Source of the DNA: Polynucleobacter sp. MWH-UH24A
GTDB taxonomy: Bacteria > Pseudomonadota > Gammaproteobacteria > Burkholderiales > Burkholderiaceae
NCBI RefSeq assembly: GCF_018687475.1
Contig: NZ_CP061292.1
Span: forward strand, 682,001 to 746,000
DNA: 64,000 nucleotides
Reading direction: 5' to 3'
Below the pieces are notes generated by a model. It was given only the letters and a program-made list of their open reading frames with translations, ran no database searches and was not told the origin of the DNA. Each line of letters begins with the position of its first letter. Within the stretch, counting starts at the first letter, position 1. The translations under genes were made by a program, and so were the position numbers. Of the stretch, positions 17,369-28,006 are shown in pieces.

Positions 17369-18433
17369 ATGGCATTAATTTCATTAAGACAGCTTTTAGA
17401 TCACGCCGCTGAGCATCATTACGGATTGCCAGCATTTAATGTGAACAATATGGAGCAGATCCATGCCATCATGCAGGCCGCTGAGCAGGTTGATAGCCCG
17501 GTCATTTTGCAGGCCTCGGCAGGTGCGCGGAAATACGCAGGGGAGCCATTCCTTCGTATGCTGGTGCATGCAGCGGTTGAGCAATACCCCCATATCCCAA
17601 TTTGTATGCATCAAGACCACGGCGCCTCGCCTGCAGTCTGCCAAGCCTCGATTCGCAGTGGCTTTTCTAGTGTGATGATGGATGGCTCACTAAAAGAAGA
17701 TGCTAAGACCCCGGCTGACTTTGCCTATAACGTGGATGTAACCCGTCGGGTTGTGGATATGGCGCATGCTGTTGGTGTTTCAGTGGAAGGTGAGCTGGGT
17801 TGCTTGGGTTCTTTGGAAACTGGACAAGCAGGTGACGAGGATGGCAGTGGCGCAGAGGGTGTGCTTGATCACTCGCAGCTCCTCACCGATCCCGATGAGG
17901 CAGCTGAGTTCGTTGCTAAGACTCAAGTGGATGCGCTAGCGATTGCCATTGGTACCAGTCATGGAGCGTATAAGTTCACCAGACCCCCCACTGGTGATAT
18001 TTTGGCAATTGATCGTATTAAAGCGATTAATCAACGCATACCCAATACGCATTTAGTGATGCATGGATCGTCAAGCGTACCGCAAGAGTGGTTAGCAATT
18101 ATTCGTCAGCATGGCGGCACTATTAAAGAGACCTATGGTGTGCCAGTGGAAGAGATTGTTGAAGGGATTAAGCATGGCGTGCGCAAGATTAATATCGACA
18201 CTGATATTCGTTTAGCGATGACCGGTGCAATACGGAAATTTTTCTCAGAGCATCCAGAAGAATTTGATCCTCGCGCTTTTTTGAAAGTTGCCACAGCCGC
18301 TGCCAAAGGAATTTGTGAGGCGCGCTTCAAATCGTTTGGATGTGCTGGGCAAGCCAGCAAGATTAAGGTGATCCCTTTGGAAAAGATGGCAGTGCGCTAC
18401 GCCAAGGGAGAACTAAAAGCGATTGTGCAGTAA
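17369..18433 (+). CDS. fba: Fructose-bisphosphate aldolase class II, Calvin-cycle type
   Basis: A 354-residue zinc aldolase. The opening [24 protein letters not shown], the His ligands in [21 protein letters not shown], and GSSSVPQEW with [12 protein letters not shown] are those of the CbbA-type class IIB subgroup. It cleaves or forms fructose 1,6-bisphosphate, and in Calvin organisms also sedoheptulose bisphosphate. GAGGAAAAA precedes the ATG. It is part of the fbp-tkt-fba-gap operon. Confidence 0.95.
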   Translation: MALISLRQLLDHAAEHHYGLPAFNVNNMEQIHAIMQAAEQVDSPVILQASAGARKYAGEPFLRMLVHAAVEQYPHIPICMHQDHGASPAVCQASIRSGFSSVMMDGSLKEDAKTPADFAYNVDVTRRVVDMAHAVGVSVEGELGCLGSLETGQAGDEDGSGAEGVLDHSQLLTDPDEAAEFVAKTQVDALAIAIGTSHGAYKFTRPPTGDILAIDRIKAINQRIPNTHLVMHGSSSVPQEWLAIIRQHGGTIKETYGVPVEEIVEGIKHGVRKINIDTDIRLAMTGAIRKFFSEHPEEFDPRAFLKVATAAAKGICEARFKSFGCAGQASKIKVIPLEKMAVRYAKGELKAIVQ

Positions 18434-18463
18434 TGATTGAGTAAAAGGAATAAAGAGGAAAAC

Positions 18464-19486
18464 ATGACGATCCGAGTTGCAATTAATGGATATGGCCGGA
18501 TTGGCCGGATGGTATTGCGTGCGCTCTACGAAGAGGCGATGCAGAATAAAAAACGCGATATCCAAATCGTCGCAATTAATGCGATGGGTGATATTGATAT
18601 CAACGCACATCTCACCCAATACGACTCTGCCCATGGTCGTTTTCCTGGAACAGTGAGCATCGATGGCGATTACATGGTGGTCAATGGCGATCGAATTCGG
18701 ATGTATTCGACCCGTAATCCCCTCGAAACCCCATGGGGCAAAGAGGGTGTTGATCTGGTGCTTGAGTGTTCTGGTAAGTTCACCTCCAAAGAAAAGGCAA
18801 TGGTCCATATCCAGCAGGGCGCCAAGAAGGTGTTGATCTCAGCCCCCGGTGAAAAGGATGTGGATGCCACGATTGTGTATGGCGTCAATGAGAAGGTCTT
18901 AAAACCCACCGATGTGGTGGTCTCTAATGCAAGTTGCACCACCAATTGCTTGGCACCCCTCGTTAAGCCGCTGCTGGAGAAGATTGGAATTGAATCTGGC
19001 CTCATGACCACGATTCATGCGTTTACCAATGATCAAGTACTCACCGATGTGTATCACAAGGATAAACGTCGGGCACGCTCAGCGGTGAGTAGCATGATCC
19101 CTACCAAAACCGGTGCTGCAAAAGCGGTTGGTCTAGTGCTACCAGAATTGGCTGGCCGCTTTGATGGCTTTGCGATGCGCGTACCTACTATTAATGTCTC
19201 GGTCGTTGATCTCACCTTTATTGCCAAGCGTCCTACCTCGGTCGATGAAGTTCATCAAATACTCAAGGCGGCCAGTGAGCATGAGCTCAAAGGCATTCTG
19301 GGCTTTAATACCTTACCGCTGGTATCAATTGATTTCAATCACGATCCCCGACCCAGTATTTATGACGCCTCGCAAACGCGGGTCTCGAGCGATGGCAAGT
19401 TGGTCAAGGTCTTGGCGTGGTACGACAATGAATGGGGCTACTCCGTGCAAATGCTCAATGCGGCACAAGCCCTGATGGCGGTATAA
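18464..19486 (+). CDS. gap: Glyceraldehyde-3-phosphate dehydrogenase, type I
   Basis: A 340-residue NAD(P)-dependent GAPDH with the N-terminal [17 protein letters not shown]ossmann motif, the catalytic Cys in [12 protein letters not shown], and [12 protein letters not shown] at the C terminus. The ATG at 18464 is preceded by AAAGAGGAAAA; an upstream TTG nine codons earlier would not match the family N terminus. It is the fourth gene of the sugar-phosphate operon. Confidence 0.95.
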   Translation: MTIRVAINGYGRIGRMVLRALYEEAMQNKKRDIQIVAINAMGDIDINAHLTQYDSAHGRFPGTVSIDGDYMVVNGDRIRMYSTRNPLETPWGKEGVDLVLECSGKFTSKEKAMVHIQQGAKKVLISAPGEKDVDATIVYGVNEKVLKPTDVVVSNASCTTNCLAPLVKPLLEKIGIESGLMTTIHAFTNDQVLTDVYHKDKRRARSAVSSMIPTKTGAAKAVGLVLPELAGRFDGFAMRVPTINVSVVDLTFIAKRPTSVDEVHQILKAASEHELKGILGFNTLPLVSIDFNHDPRPSIYDASQTRVSSDGKLVKVLAWYDNEWGYSVQMLNAAQALMAV

Positions 19487-19490
19487 GGCA

Positions 19491-22301
19491 TTGGTCAGTC
19501 GACCCTCTACCCGAAAACAAGACCCCGACTCGGCCTTGGTTGACGATATTCGTCTACTAGGGCGCATCTTAGGGGACGTGATTCGGGAGCAAGAGGGCGT
19601 TGCAATATTCAATTTGATTGAGCAGATCCGGGTCTTATCGGTCCGGTTTCATCGCCATGGTGATGAGAATGCCAATAAAGAGCTTAAGAAGCTTTTAAAA
19701 GGATTAAGTGCCGATGATGCAGTGAAGGTCATCCGAGCCTTTACCTATTTCAGTCACTTAGCAAATTTAGCAGAGGACCGGCATCAGCTACGCCGACAAG
19801 CTGCTCAAGAGCGCATTGCTGGCCAACAGCCCGGCAGTATTGATTTAGCTATAGAGCGGATTCATGCAGCAGGGATTAGTAAGGCAACCATTGTTAAAAC
19901 CCTCGCTGATAGTTATTTATCACCCGTGTTGACCGCACACCCAACCGAGGTGCAGCGTAAAAGTATTTTGGATGCGGAGCGGAGCATTGCCCAACTCTTG
20001 CTTACCCGTGATCAGATTAAAGATCGAGCGAAAGCCTATCAGCTAAAAAAAGATCTGCTGTGTGAGCGCGAGCTTGCAAATAATGAATTACAAATTAAAG
20101 CGCGTGTAATTCAGTTATGGCAAACCCGTTTATTGCGCTATACCAAACTGAAGGTTGCGGATGAAATTGAAAACGCCTTGAGTTACTACGAGGCCACTTT
20201 TTTACGAGAGATTCCAAAGCTCTATGCTGAGCTAGAAGATCGCCTTGGACAATCCCATATCGCATCGTTTTTACGCATGGGTCAGTGGACTGGTGGCGAT
20301 CGGGACGGCAATCCGAATGTCACTGCCCAAACCTTGGAATATGCTTTAAAGCGCCAGGCCGAGATGATTTTGCGGCACTACTTAACCGAAGTTCATTACC
20401 TAGGAACGGAGCTCTCGCTCTCTGCACTCTTGGTGGGATTTCCTAAGGCGATGCAAGCCTTAGCGAATTGCTCTCCCGATGAGAATGAGCATCGGATGGA
20501 TGAGCCCTATCGACGAGCCTTAACTGGCATTTACTCGCGACTCGCGGCCACATTAAAAGATCTGACTGGCGGTGATGCAGCAAGGCACGCTGTGCCTCCT
20601 CAAAATCCATACCAAAGTGCTCAAGAATTCTTAGGTGATTTACAGATCATTGAGAGCTCACTGCGATCCCACTCTGCTGAGGCGCTCATTAATCAACGCC
20701 TTCGAGCACTTATCCGTGCAGTTGAAGTGTTTGGATTTCATTTGGCCACTGTGGACTTGCGCCAAAGCTCAGATCAGCATGAGGAAGTATTACAAGAGTT
20801 ACTCGCTGTTGCCAAGATAGAAAAAAACTACCGAGCTTTAGATGAGCCTGCTAAACAGGCTTTATTGATTCGCTTGCTGAATGAGGCACGGCCCTTGCAG
20901 GTAGTTGGCGCAGAATACTCCCCGCACACCATCAGTGAGCTTGCTATTTTTGCGCTTGCCAAACGTTTGCGTGAGCACTTTGGCGCCGATGCGATTCGGC
21001 ACTACATCATTAGTCATACGGAGACCGTCAGCGATTTACTAGAGGTTATGTTGTTGCAAAAAGAGCTTGGTCTCATGCATGGCACCTTGGATTCGAAAGC
21101 AACTATTGACCTGATTACTGTGCCTCTATTTGAGACCATTGAAGATTTGCGCAATGCCGCACCCATCATGCGGGACTTTTATGCCTTGCCGGGCATCGCC
21201 AATCTAGTGAAACGGTCGGGTGCCGAGCAAGACATTATGTTGGGCTATTCGGATAGCAACAAAGACGGCGGGATCTTTACCAGCAATTGGGAGTTGTACC
21301 GCGCCGAGATTGCCTTGGTGGAGCTCTTTGAGCGCTTAGCGAATAGCCACAATATTCAGCTGCGTTTATTTCATGGGCGTGGTGGAACGGTTGGGCGTGG
21401 CGGTGGTCCGAGTTATGAAGCCATTCTCGCGCAGCCACCGGGGACGGTCAGAGGCCAAATTCGCTTGACGGAGCAAGGCGAGGTGATCGGCTCCAAATAC
21501 GCCAATCCAGCGATTGGCAGGCAAAATTTGGAGGCATTGATTGCAGCAACCCTTGAGGCAACTCTATTGCAGCCAACCAAGCCAGCGACCTCATTATTTC
21601 TAAAAACAGCTGCACAGATTTCAGAGTCCAGCATGCGGGCCTACCGCCAATTGATCTATGAAACTGAGGGCTTTGCAGAATACTTTTTCCAGGCCACGCC
21701 GATTCGTGAGATTGCCGAACTCAACATTGGTTCACGACCTGCATCCCGTAAAGCGACGCAGCGTATTGAGGATCTTCGAGCCATTCCATGGGGCTTCAGT
21801 TGGGGGCAGTGTCGCTTAACACTGCCTGGATGGTTTGGCTTTGGATCTGCCATCTACGCGTTATTGCATGATGGTAAACCAAAGGAGCGAGCTACAAACT
21901 TAGCCCTATTAAAACGCATGTATCGACAGTGGCCATTTTTTCGAACCCTCTTGTCGAATATGGATATGGCTTTATCTAAAGCAGATCTTGACCTTGCAGC
22001 ACTTTACAGTGAGCTCGTTGCTGATGCGCGCTTACGCAAAAAAATCTATACAGCCATGTGTGCAGAGTGGGATAAGACAGTTGCGGCACTCGAGCAAATC
22101 ACCGGGGAGAAGCAGCGTTTGGCAAATAATCCGATCTTGGCCAGGTCCATTCGCCATCGCTTTCCTTACATTGACCCATTGCATCATATTCAGGTTGAGT
22201 TAGTCAGACGTTATCGTGCCGGGCAAAGCGACGAGCGGGTCAAGCGTGGTATCCACTTATCGATTAATGGAATTGCTTCAGGTTTGCGCAACACAGGATA
22301 A
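19491..22301 (+). CDS. ppc: Phosphoenolpyruvate carboxylase
   Basis: A 936-residue enzyme that carboxylates phosphoenolpyruvate to oxaloacetate, an anaplerotic bicarbonate-fixing step. The three active-site blocks are complete: [28 protein letters not shown] and [16 protein letters not shown]. The C-terminal [11 protein letters not shown] and the ending [10 protein letters not shown] are typical. The start is TTG four bases after gap, so it is likely translated by coupling; no strong ribosome site is seen. Placement with the Calvin-type genes suggests a role in CO2 assimilation during mixotrophic growth. Confidence 0.95.
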   Translation: MVSRPSTRKQDPDSALVDDIRLLGRILGDVIREQEGVAIFNLIEQIRVLSVRFHRHGDENANKELKKLLKGLSADDAVKVIRAFTYFSHLANLAEDRHQLRRQAAQERIAGQQPGSIDLAIERIHAAGISKATIVKTLADSYLSPVLTAHPTEVQRKSILDAERSIAQLLLTRDQIKDRAKAYQLKKDLLCERELANNELQIKARVIQLWQTRLLRYTKLKVADEIENALSYYEATFLREIPKLYAELEDRLGQSHIASFLRMGQWTGGDRDGNPNVTAQTLEYALKRQAEMILRHYLTEVHYLGTELSLSALLVGFPKAMQALANCSPDENEHRMDEPYRRALTGIYSRLAATLKDLTGGDAARHAVPPQNPYQSAQEFLGDLQIIESSLRSHSAEALINQRLRALIRAVEVFGFHLATVDLRQSSDQHEEVLQELLAVAKIEKNYRALDEPAKQALLIRLLNEARPLQVVGAEYSPHTISELAIFALAKRLREHFGADAIRHYIISHTETVSDLLEVMLLQKELGLMHGTLDSKATIDLITVPLFETIEDLRNAAPIMRDFYALPGIANLVKRSGAEQDIMLGYSDSNKDGGIFTSNWELYRAEIALVELFERLANSHNIQLRLFHGRGGTVGRGGGPSYEAILAQPPGTVRGQIRLTEQGEVIGSKYANPAIGRQNLEALIAATLEATLLQPTKPATSLFLKTAAQISESSMRAYRQLIYETEGFAEYFFQATPIREIAELNIGSRPASRKATQRIEDLRAIPWGFSWGQCRLTLPGWFGFGSAIYALLHDGKPKERATNLALLKRMYRQWPFFRTLLSNMDMALSKADLDLAALYSELVADARLRKKIYTAMCAEWDKTVAALEQITGEKQRLANNPILARSIRHRFPYIDPLHHIQVELVRRYRAGQSDERVKRGIHLSINGIASGLRNTG

Positions 22302-22311
22302 ATGAAGCGAA

Positions 22312-23160
22312 TTACTTGTGGTGGTCGGAGGGAAGCTCAACCCCGCACGCTCGACAGTATTTATCGCTTGCATTGAGGTCATCGGCTAAACAGTTCGGAC
22401 AGGTTCGAGGATCCAAATCTGGCCGATGACGACGCAACGCCATTTCGCTGGTCACAATTCCAGTTGGAACAGCTAATGTACCCCAGCCCATCAGCATCAT
22501 GGCCGAGGCAATCAATTTCCCCAAATCGGTTTTTGGGGTGATGTCACCGAAACCAACGGTGGTCATGGTTGTAATCGCCCAATAAATGCTAATTGGAATA
22601 CTAGTGAACCCATGCTCTGGACCTTCAACCACATACATCAGCGTTCCCATCACCATCACAATCATCAGCACAACCGATAGAAACACCATGATTTTGCGCC
22701 GACTGGCAGCTAGGGCATTTGCTAGGTGGGTGTATTCAACCAAGAAACTTGTGAGCTTGAAGATTCGGAATATGCGCAGCAGGCGCAAGATGCGAACATC
22801 GATTAGCGAATGCAACTCGGGAAAGAAGAGCGCGAGGTAGGTGGGTAGAAATGCCACAAGATCAATGATTCCAAAAAAGCTTAGCGCATACTTGCGTCGA
22901 TCAGGAGCGCAGTAGAGTCGTGCAATGTATTCAATGGTGAAGATGAAGGTAAAAAACCATTCCAAGGAAAAGAGGATGGTATGAAATTTTGCCGATATGC
23001 TTTGTACACTATCGAGCACCACTACCAAAATTGAGAACAGAATGACAAAGATCAGAATCCGGTCAAACAGTCGACCGGCACGGGTATCGGACTCAAAAAT
23101 AACCCGATACAAAGTCTCTTTGAGACTCTGAGGTTCGTGGTTCCGAGGCTTGGCGGTCAT
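22312..23160 (-). CDS. Voltage-gated potassium channel-like protein with C-terminal zinc ribbon
   Basis: A 282-residue six-helix channel. The S4 segment shows the repeated arginines of a voltage sensor (RILRLLRIFRIFKL), and the pore contains the potassium filter TTVGFGD. After the last helix a short cytoplasmic tail carries CPNC and CRAC, a four-cysteine zinc-ribbon pattern found in this bacterial subgroup, possibly for assembly or sensing. It is convergent with ppc and divergent from the following aminotransferase gene. Potassium selectivity is strongly indicated by the filter; the physiological role is unknown. Confidence 0.88.
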   Translation of the reverse strand: MTAKPRNHEPQSLKETLYRVIFESDTRAGRLFDRILIFVILFSILVVVLDSVQSISAKFHTILFSLEWFFTFIFTIEYIARLYCAPDRRKYALSFFGIIDLVAFLPTYLALFFPELHSLIDVRILRLLRIFRIFKLTSFLVEYTHLANALAASRRKIMVFLSVVLMIVMVMGTLMYVVEGPEHGFTSIPISIYWAITTMTTVGFGDITPKTDLGKLIASAMMLMGWGTLAVPTGIVTSEMALRRHRPDLDPRTCPNCLADDLNASDKYCRACGVELPSDHHK

Positions 23161-23241
23161 ATCGGCCCTAGTGGTTTAAAACAATTAGAATAACGGTTTA
23201 ACACGTAATCATTAATTTAGCCTAAATAAGAAGGAATTTGC

Positions 23242-24375
23242 ATGCCAGGCCTTTTGCCCAATGTAGACCCGGATGGTCTATTGGAATTCTCGGTGGTGTA
23301 CACCGACCGTTCTTTAAATCACATGTCGGCGGAATTCAAAAAAGTGATCACCGACATTTCTGCAATTCTTAAGGATGTTTATAAAGCGCATTCAACCATT
23401 GTGATTCCTGGAAGTGGGACCTACGGCATGGAAGCAGTAGCTAGGCAATTTGCTCCTGGCAAAAAATGTTTGATTATTCGTAATGGTTGGTTCAGTTATC
23501 GCTGGACGCAAATTTTTGATCTCGAACAGTTCACCCAAGATGTACACGTTATTAAGGGTCGCCAAGTTGAGCATACTGCTCAGGGTGCGTTTGCACCTCC
23601 TCCGATTGAGGAGGTTGTTGCCTTTATTCAAAAAGAAAAGCCTGATGTCGTATTCGCTCCCCATGTTGAAACCTCTGCTGGGATTATCTTGCCACCCGAG
23701 TATTTAAGAGCCATTGGTGACGCAGTGGAATCGGTCGATGGACTATTTGTATTGGATTGCATTGCTTCTGGTGCGATGTGGGTTGATATGAAAGCCAGTA
23801 AGGTTGATGTCTTAATTAGTGCCCCACAAAAAGGGTGGAGTAGTTCCCCATGTTGTGCCTTGATTGGTCTTTCTGAGCGCGCACGGCAAAAAATTGAGCA
23901 AACCCAAAGTAATAGTTTCTCGATTGATCTTAAAAAGTGGTTGCAGATCATGGAAACCTATGAAAAGGGCGCACACGTTTATCACACCACGATGCCAACG
24001 GATGCGCTAAAGATTTTGCGTAATGCCATGAAGGAGACTCAGTCCCATGGATTTGATTACCTCAAGCAGCAACAGATTGAGTTAGGTAACCGGGTAAGAG
24101 CCTTAATGGTTAGTAAGGGTTTTCCGAGCGTAGCCGCGGCTGGATATCAAGCGCCATGTGTTGTGGTCAGCTACACCACTGATCCAGATATGCAATCCGG
24201 TAAGAAGTTTATGGAAGTTGGTTTGCAAACTGCTGCGGGTGTTCCGTTGCAAGTCGGCGAGGGTCCCGAGTTTAGAACCTTCCGACTTGGATTATTTGGC
24301 CTTGAGAAGCTTTTGCATATTGAGCGTGCCATCACACACCTCGAAGCTGCGATGGATAAGATCACGGCAAAGTAA
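23242..24375 (+). CDS. Class V aminotransferase (alanine/serine-glyoxylate type)
   Basis: A 377-residue PLP enzyme of fold type I class V. It shows IPGSGTYGMEAVARQ, the cofactor region VLDCIASGAMWVD, and the Schiff-base lysine in ISAPQKGWSSSP. It belongs to the broad alanine-glyoxylate/serine-pyruvate group but has an Ala/Cys-rich active loop distinct from the second class V enzyme at 25490. AAGGAATTTGC precedes the ATG. Substrates are uncertain; glyoxylate or pyruvate as amino acceptor is family knowledge. Confidence 0.75.
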   Translation: MPGLLPNVDPDGLLEFSVVYTDRSLNHMSAEFKKVITDISAILKDVYKAHSTIVIPGSGTYGMEAVARQFAPGKKCLIIRNGWFSYRWTQIFDLEQFTQDVHVIKGRQVEHTAQGAFAPPPIEEVVAFIQKEKPDVVFAPHVETSAGIILPPEYLRAIGDAVESVDGLFVLDCIASGAMWVDMKASKVDVLISAPQKGWSSSPCCALIGLSERARQKIEQTQSNSFSIDLKKWLQIMETYEKGAHVYHTTMPTDALKILRNAMKETQSHGFDYLKQQQIELGNRVRALMVSKGFPSVAAAGYQAPCVVVSYTTDPDMQSGKKFMEVGLQTAAGVPLQVGEGPEFRTFRLGLFGLEKLLHIERAITHLEAAMDKITAK

Positions 24376-25284
24376 TTATTTTTCAATCTTTAAGACAGCA
24401 AAGGCAGCTTGCAGGCGCTTGGAGTAAACCTCCTTTAGCGCCTTTACTTTTTCTGGGGTCCACGACCAAAAGCCAGCAAGATTTTTAGTTCCCGTTTTGC
24501 CACTTTTAACCATGTTTAGGATTGTTGCAGGCATGGTGGAGTCATTGCATAGTGCTGGATAAATCTCCTTGGCTGCGTTACAGTTAACATCCCACCCCGA
24601 TAGTTCTTTCTGGGTGATTGGTCCCACCGCAGCATATCGAAAGCCAAAGCTATAGCGAACTGCATCATCCACATCCTCCGGCGTGGCGATGCCACGATCA
24701 ATTAAATACAGGGCTTCCCGCATTAAGGCATGTTGAATACGATTCGCTAAGAATCCAGGGATATCTTTTTTAACAAGAACCGGCTTCTTATCAATGGATT
24801 GATAGAAGTCATAAACCCTTTTTGCAATGATTGGATCAGTTTTCTCACCCAAGACAATTTCAACTAAGGGCACTAATTCAGCAGGCATGAAGTAATGAGC
24901 CCCCATCATGCGATGGGCTGTCTTTAAATCCTGTGCGATTTTACTAATTGGATAGGCTGAGCTATTGCTCCCAATTGGTATATCTTCAGGAACACGTTCG
25001 TCGAGAGCGCAAAACAAGGCTTGCTTACTTGGTAAGTCTTCAATAATGGTTTCTACAATCCAGCGGCAGTTAGCCCAATTGCTCCATGTATCAATTTCGT
25101 CAGCATGGGATGATTCTGTGGTGATTGATTTTGTCTCCGAGCATAATGCGATTGCGTCAGTAAGACATTGTTGCGCCTTTTTCTGGGTCCTCCCCAAGAC
25201 CACCACAGGAACATTAGCTTCCAGGAATCCAGCTGTGATCCCAGTCGCCATGGTTCCGGTTCCAATTACAGTTACATAAGCCAT
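24376..25284 (-). CDS. 3-hydroxyacyl-CoA dehydrogenase-type NAD oxidoreductase
   Basis: A 302-residue enzyme with N-terminal Rossmann motif VIGTGTMATGITAGF, SNSSAYPISKIA and GAHYFMPAELVPLVEIV, the substrate-binding signature of 3-hydroxybutyryl/3-hydroxyacyl-CoA dehydrogenases, and DIPGFLANRIQHAL before the C-terminal domain. The Asn/His pair of the family seems kept. It stands convergent with the first class V aminotransferase, the two stops being adjacent. The acyl substrate is unknown; relatives act on hydroxybutyryl-CoA, carnitine or other hydroxy acids. The preferred start is the ATG at 25284, one codon inside a TTG. Confidence 0.8.
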   Translation of the reverse strand: MAYVTVIGTGTMATGITAGFLEANVPVVVLGRTQKKAQQCLTDAIALCSETKSITTESSHADEIDTWSNWANCRWIVETIIEDLPSKQALFCALDERVPEDIPIGSNSSAYPISKIAQDLKTAHRMMGAHYFMPAELVPLVEIVLGEKTDPIIAKRVYDFYQSIDKKPVLVKKDIPGFLANRIQHALMREALYLIDRGIATPEDVDDAVRYSFGFRYAAVGPITQKELSGWDVNCNAAKEIYPALCNDSTMPATILNMVKSGKTGTKNLAGFWSWTPEKVKALKEVYSKRLQAAFAVLKIEK

Positions 25285-25344
25285 CAAAAGTCCTTATCAA
25301 ACGCTCTAAATAAGCTAGAGTCTAATTCAGTTTTATTCTCTGTC

Positions 25345-25390
25345 AGCCTGGATTGACAGGCTATTGCATCCAATTGGCTTGATAGCCAAT
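25345..25390. promoter_or_regulatory. Two adjacent inverted repeats upstream of the serine-glyoxylate aminotransferase
   Basis: AGCCTG/CAGGCT (25345-25362, six-base loop) and ATTGGCT/AGCCAAT (25373-25390, four-base loop) are both perfect. They lie 100 bases before the start at 25490 in a gap of about 200 bases. They may be operators or leader hairpins; no T run follows, so a terminator is unlikely. Confidence 0.4.
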
Positions 25391-25489
25391 GTCCTATACA
25401 GGTCAAGGCAAAACAGCGCTGAAACTGGTATAAATGGGGCTTCGCTTTTTAAAGCCATTGCCAACTAAAACGACAACGACAGACAAAAT

Positions 25490-26674
25490 ATGCTGAAACT
25501 TGACCAACATCCATCGGGTAGACATTTTTTACACATTCCAGGACCCAGTCCGGTTCCCTCGCGGATTTTGCGTGCCATCAGTTATCAAACCATTGATCAT
25601 CGCGGCCCTGAGTTTGGTGAGTTAGGTCTTCAGTTATTGGCTGGTATGCAAACCATTTTTAAGACGAAGCATCCAGTGATTATTTATCCCAGCTCAGGTA
25701 CTGGTGCGTGGGAGGGTGCTCTTGTGAACACCTTGTCTCCGGGTGACCTCGTTCTCATGTATGAGACTGGTCATTTTGCAACCCTTTGGAATAAGTTAGC
25801 TCAACGTTTAGGAATTAAAACGGAGTTCATTGGCTTACCAGGTGCAGAGGGTTGGCGTCATGGAGTTGACGCTGCAAAAATTGAAGAGCGCTTAAAGGCA
25901 GATACAGGCCATCAAATTAAAGCAGTTTGTGTGGTTCATAACGAGACCTCAACAGGGGTTACATCCAATATCGCCGCTGTGCGCAAGGCCATTGATGCAG
26001 CAAAACATCCTGCACTCTTAATGGTCGATACGATCTCCGGCCTTGCCTCGGCAGATTTTCGTCATGATGAGTGGGGCGTTGATGTAACTGTAAGCGGCTC
26101 ACAAAAGGGCTTGATGCTTCCCCCTGGCATTGGATTTAATGCGATTTCACCAAAAGCGCTAGAAGCCAGTAAGCGCGCAACCTTGCCAAAAGCCTATTGG
26201 GCTTGGGATGAAATTCTGGAGTCCAATAAGACGGGTTATTGGCCCTCGACGCCTGCGACCAATTTACTTTATGGCTTACACGAAGCGATCGAGATGATTT
26301 TGAATGAAGGCATGGACAATGTGTTCGCTCGCCATCAGCGTCTTGCAAAAGCTTGTCGCGCAGCAGTGGAGGCATGGGGAATGGAAGTGCAGTGTAAGGA
26401 CCCAGCGGTTTACTCGCCTGTATTAACTGGCGTGCGCACCCCAGAGGGTGTGGATGCTGATGCCTTGCGAAAATTAATCTTTGAGCGCTATAACCTGTCC
26501 CTTGGAACGGGCCTAGGTAAGGTGAAGGGTCAATTATTCCGCATTGGGCATTTGGGTGACTGCAATGAGTTATCTTTGCTTGCTGCCATCAGTGGATGCG
26601 AAATGGGCATGAACCGTTTTGGTATCAAGCTCAAGGGTAGTGGCGTTCTTGCTGCCCAAGAAGCCTTGCAATAA
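25490..26674 (+). CDS. Serine-glyoxylate aminotransferase-like class V aminotransferase
   Basis: A 394-residue PLP enzyme. FLHIPGPSPVPSRILRAI and DHRGPEFGEL at the N terminus, YPSSGTGAWEGALVN, VDTISGLASADFRHDEWGVD and the lysine loop SGSQKGLMLPPGI match serine-glyoxylate aminotransferases (SgaA), which make hydroxypyruvate and glycine. In a phototroph or C1/C2 user this links glyoxylate and serine metabolism. The upstream inverted repeats may be its control region. It is convergent with cbpM. Confidence 0.83.
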   Translation: MLKLDQHPSGRHFLHIPGPSPVPSRILRAISYQTIDHRGPEFGELGLQLLAGMQTIFKTKHPVIIYPSSGTGAWEGALVNTLSPGDLVLMYETGHFATLWNKLAQRLGIKTEFIGLPGAEGWRHGVDAAKIEERLKADTGHQIKAVCVVHNETSTGVTSNIAAVRKAIDAAKHPALLMVDTISGLASADFRHDEWGVDVTVSGSQKGLMLPPGIGFNAISPKALEASKRATLPKAYWAWDEILESNKTGYWPSTPATNLLYGLHEAIEMILNEGMDNVFARHQRLAKACRAAVEAWGMEVQCKDPAVYSPVLTGVRTPEGVDADALRKLIFERYNLSLGTGLGKVKGQLFRIGHLGDCNELSLLAAISGCEMGMNRFGIKLKGSGVLAAQEALQ

Positions 26675-26983
26675 CTACGGCTGATTGAGTTGTTTGCGAA
26701 GCGTTTCGATTTCCTCTAAGAGATCAAGCGCTAAAGCAACGCCCGGTGTATTTACCTCGAGGTCTCGGACTAAGCGACTAGCAATCTTGGCGCGTCGTAA
26801 GGAGTGACCGGTAAAGCGCCAATCACTCTGATTCGAACCTTGTGGCTGCAAAACACCTTCGGCCACCCATTCTTCAATATGCGTATGAGTGATTGAACAT
26901 GCTTGACAGATTTCAGTAACACTTAGATGCAGATGCTCTTCAACCACCACCCCCTCTAGCAATACAGAATGATTGGTATTCAT
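26675..26983 (-). CDS. cbpM: CbpM-type chaperone modulator
   Basis: A 102-residue MerR-like small protein. It contains a helix-turn-helix-like segment (LSVTEICQACSITHTHIEEWV) and a C-terminal amphipathic helix LALDLLEEIETLRKQL, as in CbpM, which binds the J domain of CbpA and inhibits it. AGGAG lies before the ATG. It follows cbpA by 11 bases, the conserved pair order. Confidence 0.85.
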   Translation of the reverse strand: MNTNHSVLLEGVVVEEHLHLSVTEICQACSITHTHIEEWVAEGVLQPQGSNQSDWRFTGHSLRRAKIASRLVRDLEVNTPGVALALDLLEEIETLRKQLNQP

Positions 26984-26994
26984 ATGGATAGCTC

Positions 26995-27936
26995 CTATAC
27001 GTTTGCACGTGGATTAAATGCGGCAAAGGACTTTGCCATCGCCTGGTAGGACTCTTTATCGGCATCGGTGGTTACTGGTGGGGTAACCAATCGAATGGTT
27101 GCATAAAGGTCACCTGGTTCTTGGCTCGGAATGCCTTTGCCCTTAAGGCGTAATTTCTTACCCGCCATGGTGTTGGCAGGTATGTTCAGTTCAACTTTGC
27201 CAGTTGGAATAAGGAGGTCTACCGTTGCCCCCAATGCCGCCTCCCAGGGAGCAAGGCTTAACTCCACCGTAACGTCTTTACCATCAACCTTGAAGTAGGG
27301 GTTCGGTTTAATCACAATCTCTAAATAGAGGTCACCCGCTTTGCCATTGCCAAACCCAGGACTTCCTTGACCAGCAAGGCGCAAATGTTGACCGCTTCGA
27401 ATACCCTTGGGGATCTTGACCTCTAAAGTATGCTCTTGCATGCGAAGATGACCTTGATCGTCGAGTGTGGGCATTTTGAGTCCAATGCTCCGCTGCGCAC
27501 CTAGATAGGAATCAACTAAATCAATCTCAATCTTGGCATGGTGATCTTCACCCGGAATATTGAGTTGAGCACTTTGTTGATTGGCTTGTTGGGCGCGGCG
27601 CCCAAAAATGGACTCAAAGAACTCGCTATGGTCAGGATTGGCATGATCACCCCAACCATTACCTCGAAACTCGTATCCAGAATCCCAGTTGGGTGGTGGA
27701 TTAAAACCTTGACCTCCCGACCAGTTATTACCCATTTGATCGTAGGCAGATTTTTTCTCTGGATCTTTTAGAACTGCATAAGCCTCACCAATTTCTTTGA
27801 AGCGTTTTTCGGCATCCGTCTCTTTACTCACATCGGGATGGTATTTGCGAGCTAGTTTGCGATAGGCCTGTTTGATCTGATCAGGCGTCGCATCCCGTTC
27901 CAGGCCGAGTATTTTGTAATAGTCTTGATATTCCAT
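26995..27936 (-). CDS. cbpA: CbpA, DnaJ-type co-chaperone/curved DNA-binding protein
   Basis: A 313-residue class II J protein. The J domain opens YYKILGLERDATPDQIKQAY with the HPD motif in YHPDVS. A Gly-rich linker follows, then the two C-terminal substrate-binding domains (KIPKGIRSGQHLRLAGQGSPG and PANTMAGKKLRLKGKGIP). There is no zinc finger, so it is CbpA rather than DnaJ. The start is MEYQDYY; an upstream in-frame TTG adds seven residues without homology. Confidence 0.9.
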   Translation of the reverse strand: MEYQDYYKILGLERDATPDQIKQAYRKLARKYHPDVSKETDAEKRFKEIGEAYAVLKDPEKKSAYDQMGNNWSGGQGFNPPPNWDSGYEFRGNGWGDHANPDHSEFFESIFGRRAQQANQQSAQLNIPGEDHHAKIEIDLVDSYLGAQRSIGLKMPTLDDQGHLRMQEHTLEVKIPKGIRSGQHLRLAGQGSPGFGNGKAGDLYLEIVIKPNPYFKVDGKDVTVELSLAPWEAALGATVDLLIPTGKVELNIPANTMAGKKLRLKGKGIPSQEPGDLYATIRLVTPPVTTDADKESYQAMAKSFAAFNPRANV

Positions 27937-28006
27937 GAAGGCAAAAGGGGGAGTCAATCAATAATGCTCGATTTTAATCGGATTGAACCATTCAGTAGAA
28001 TGGGAC

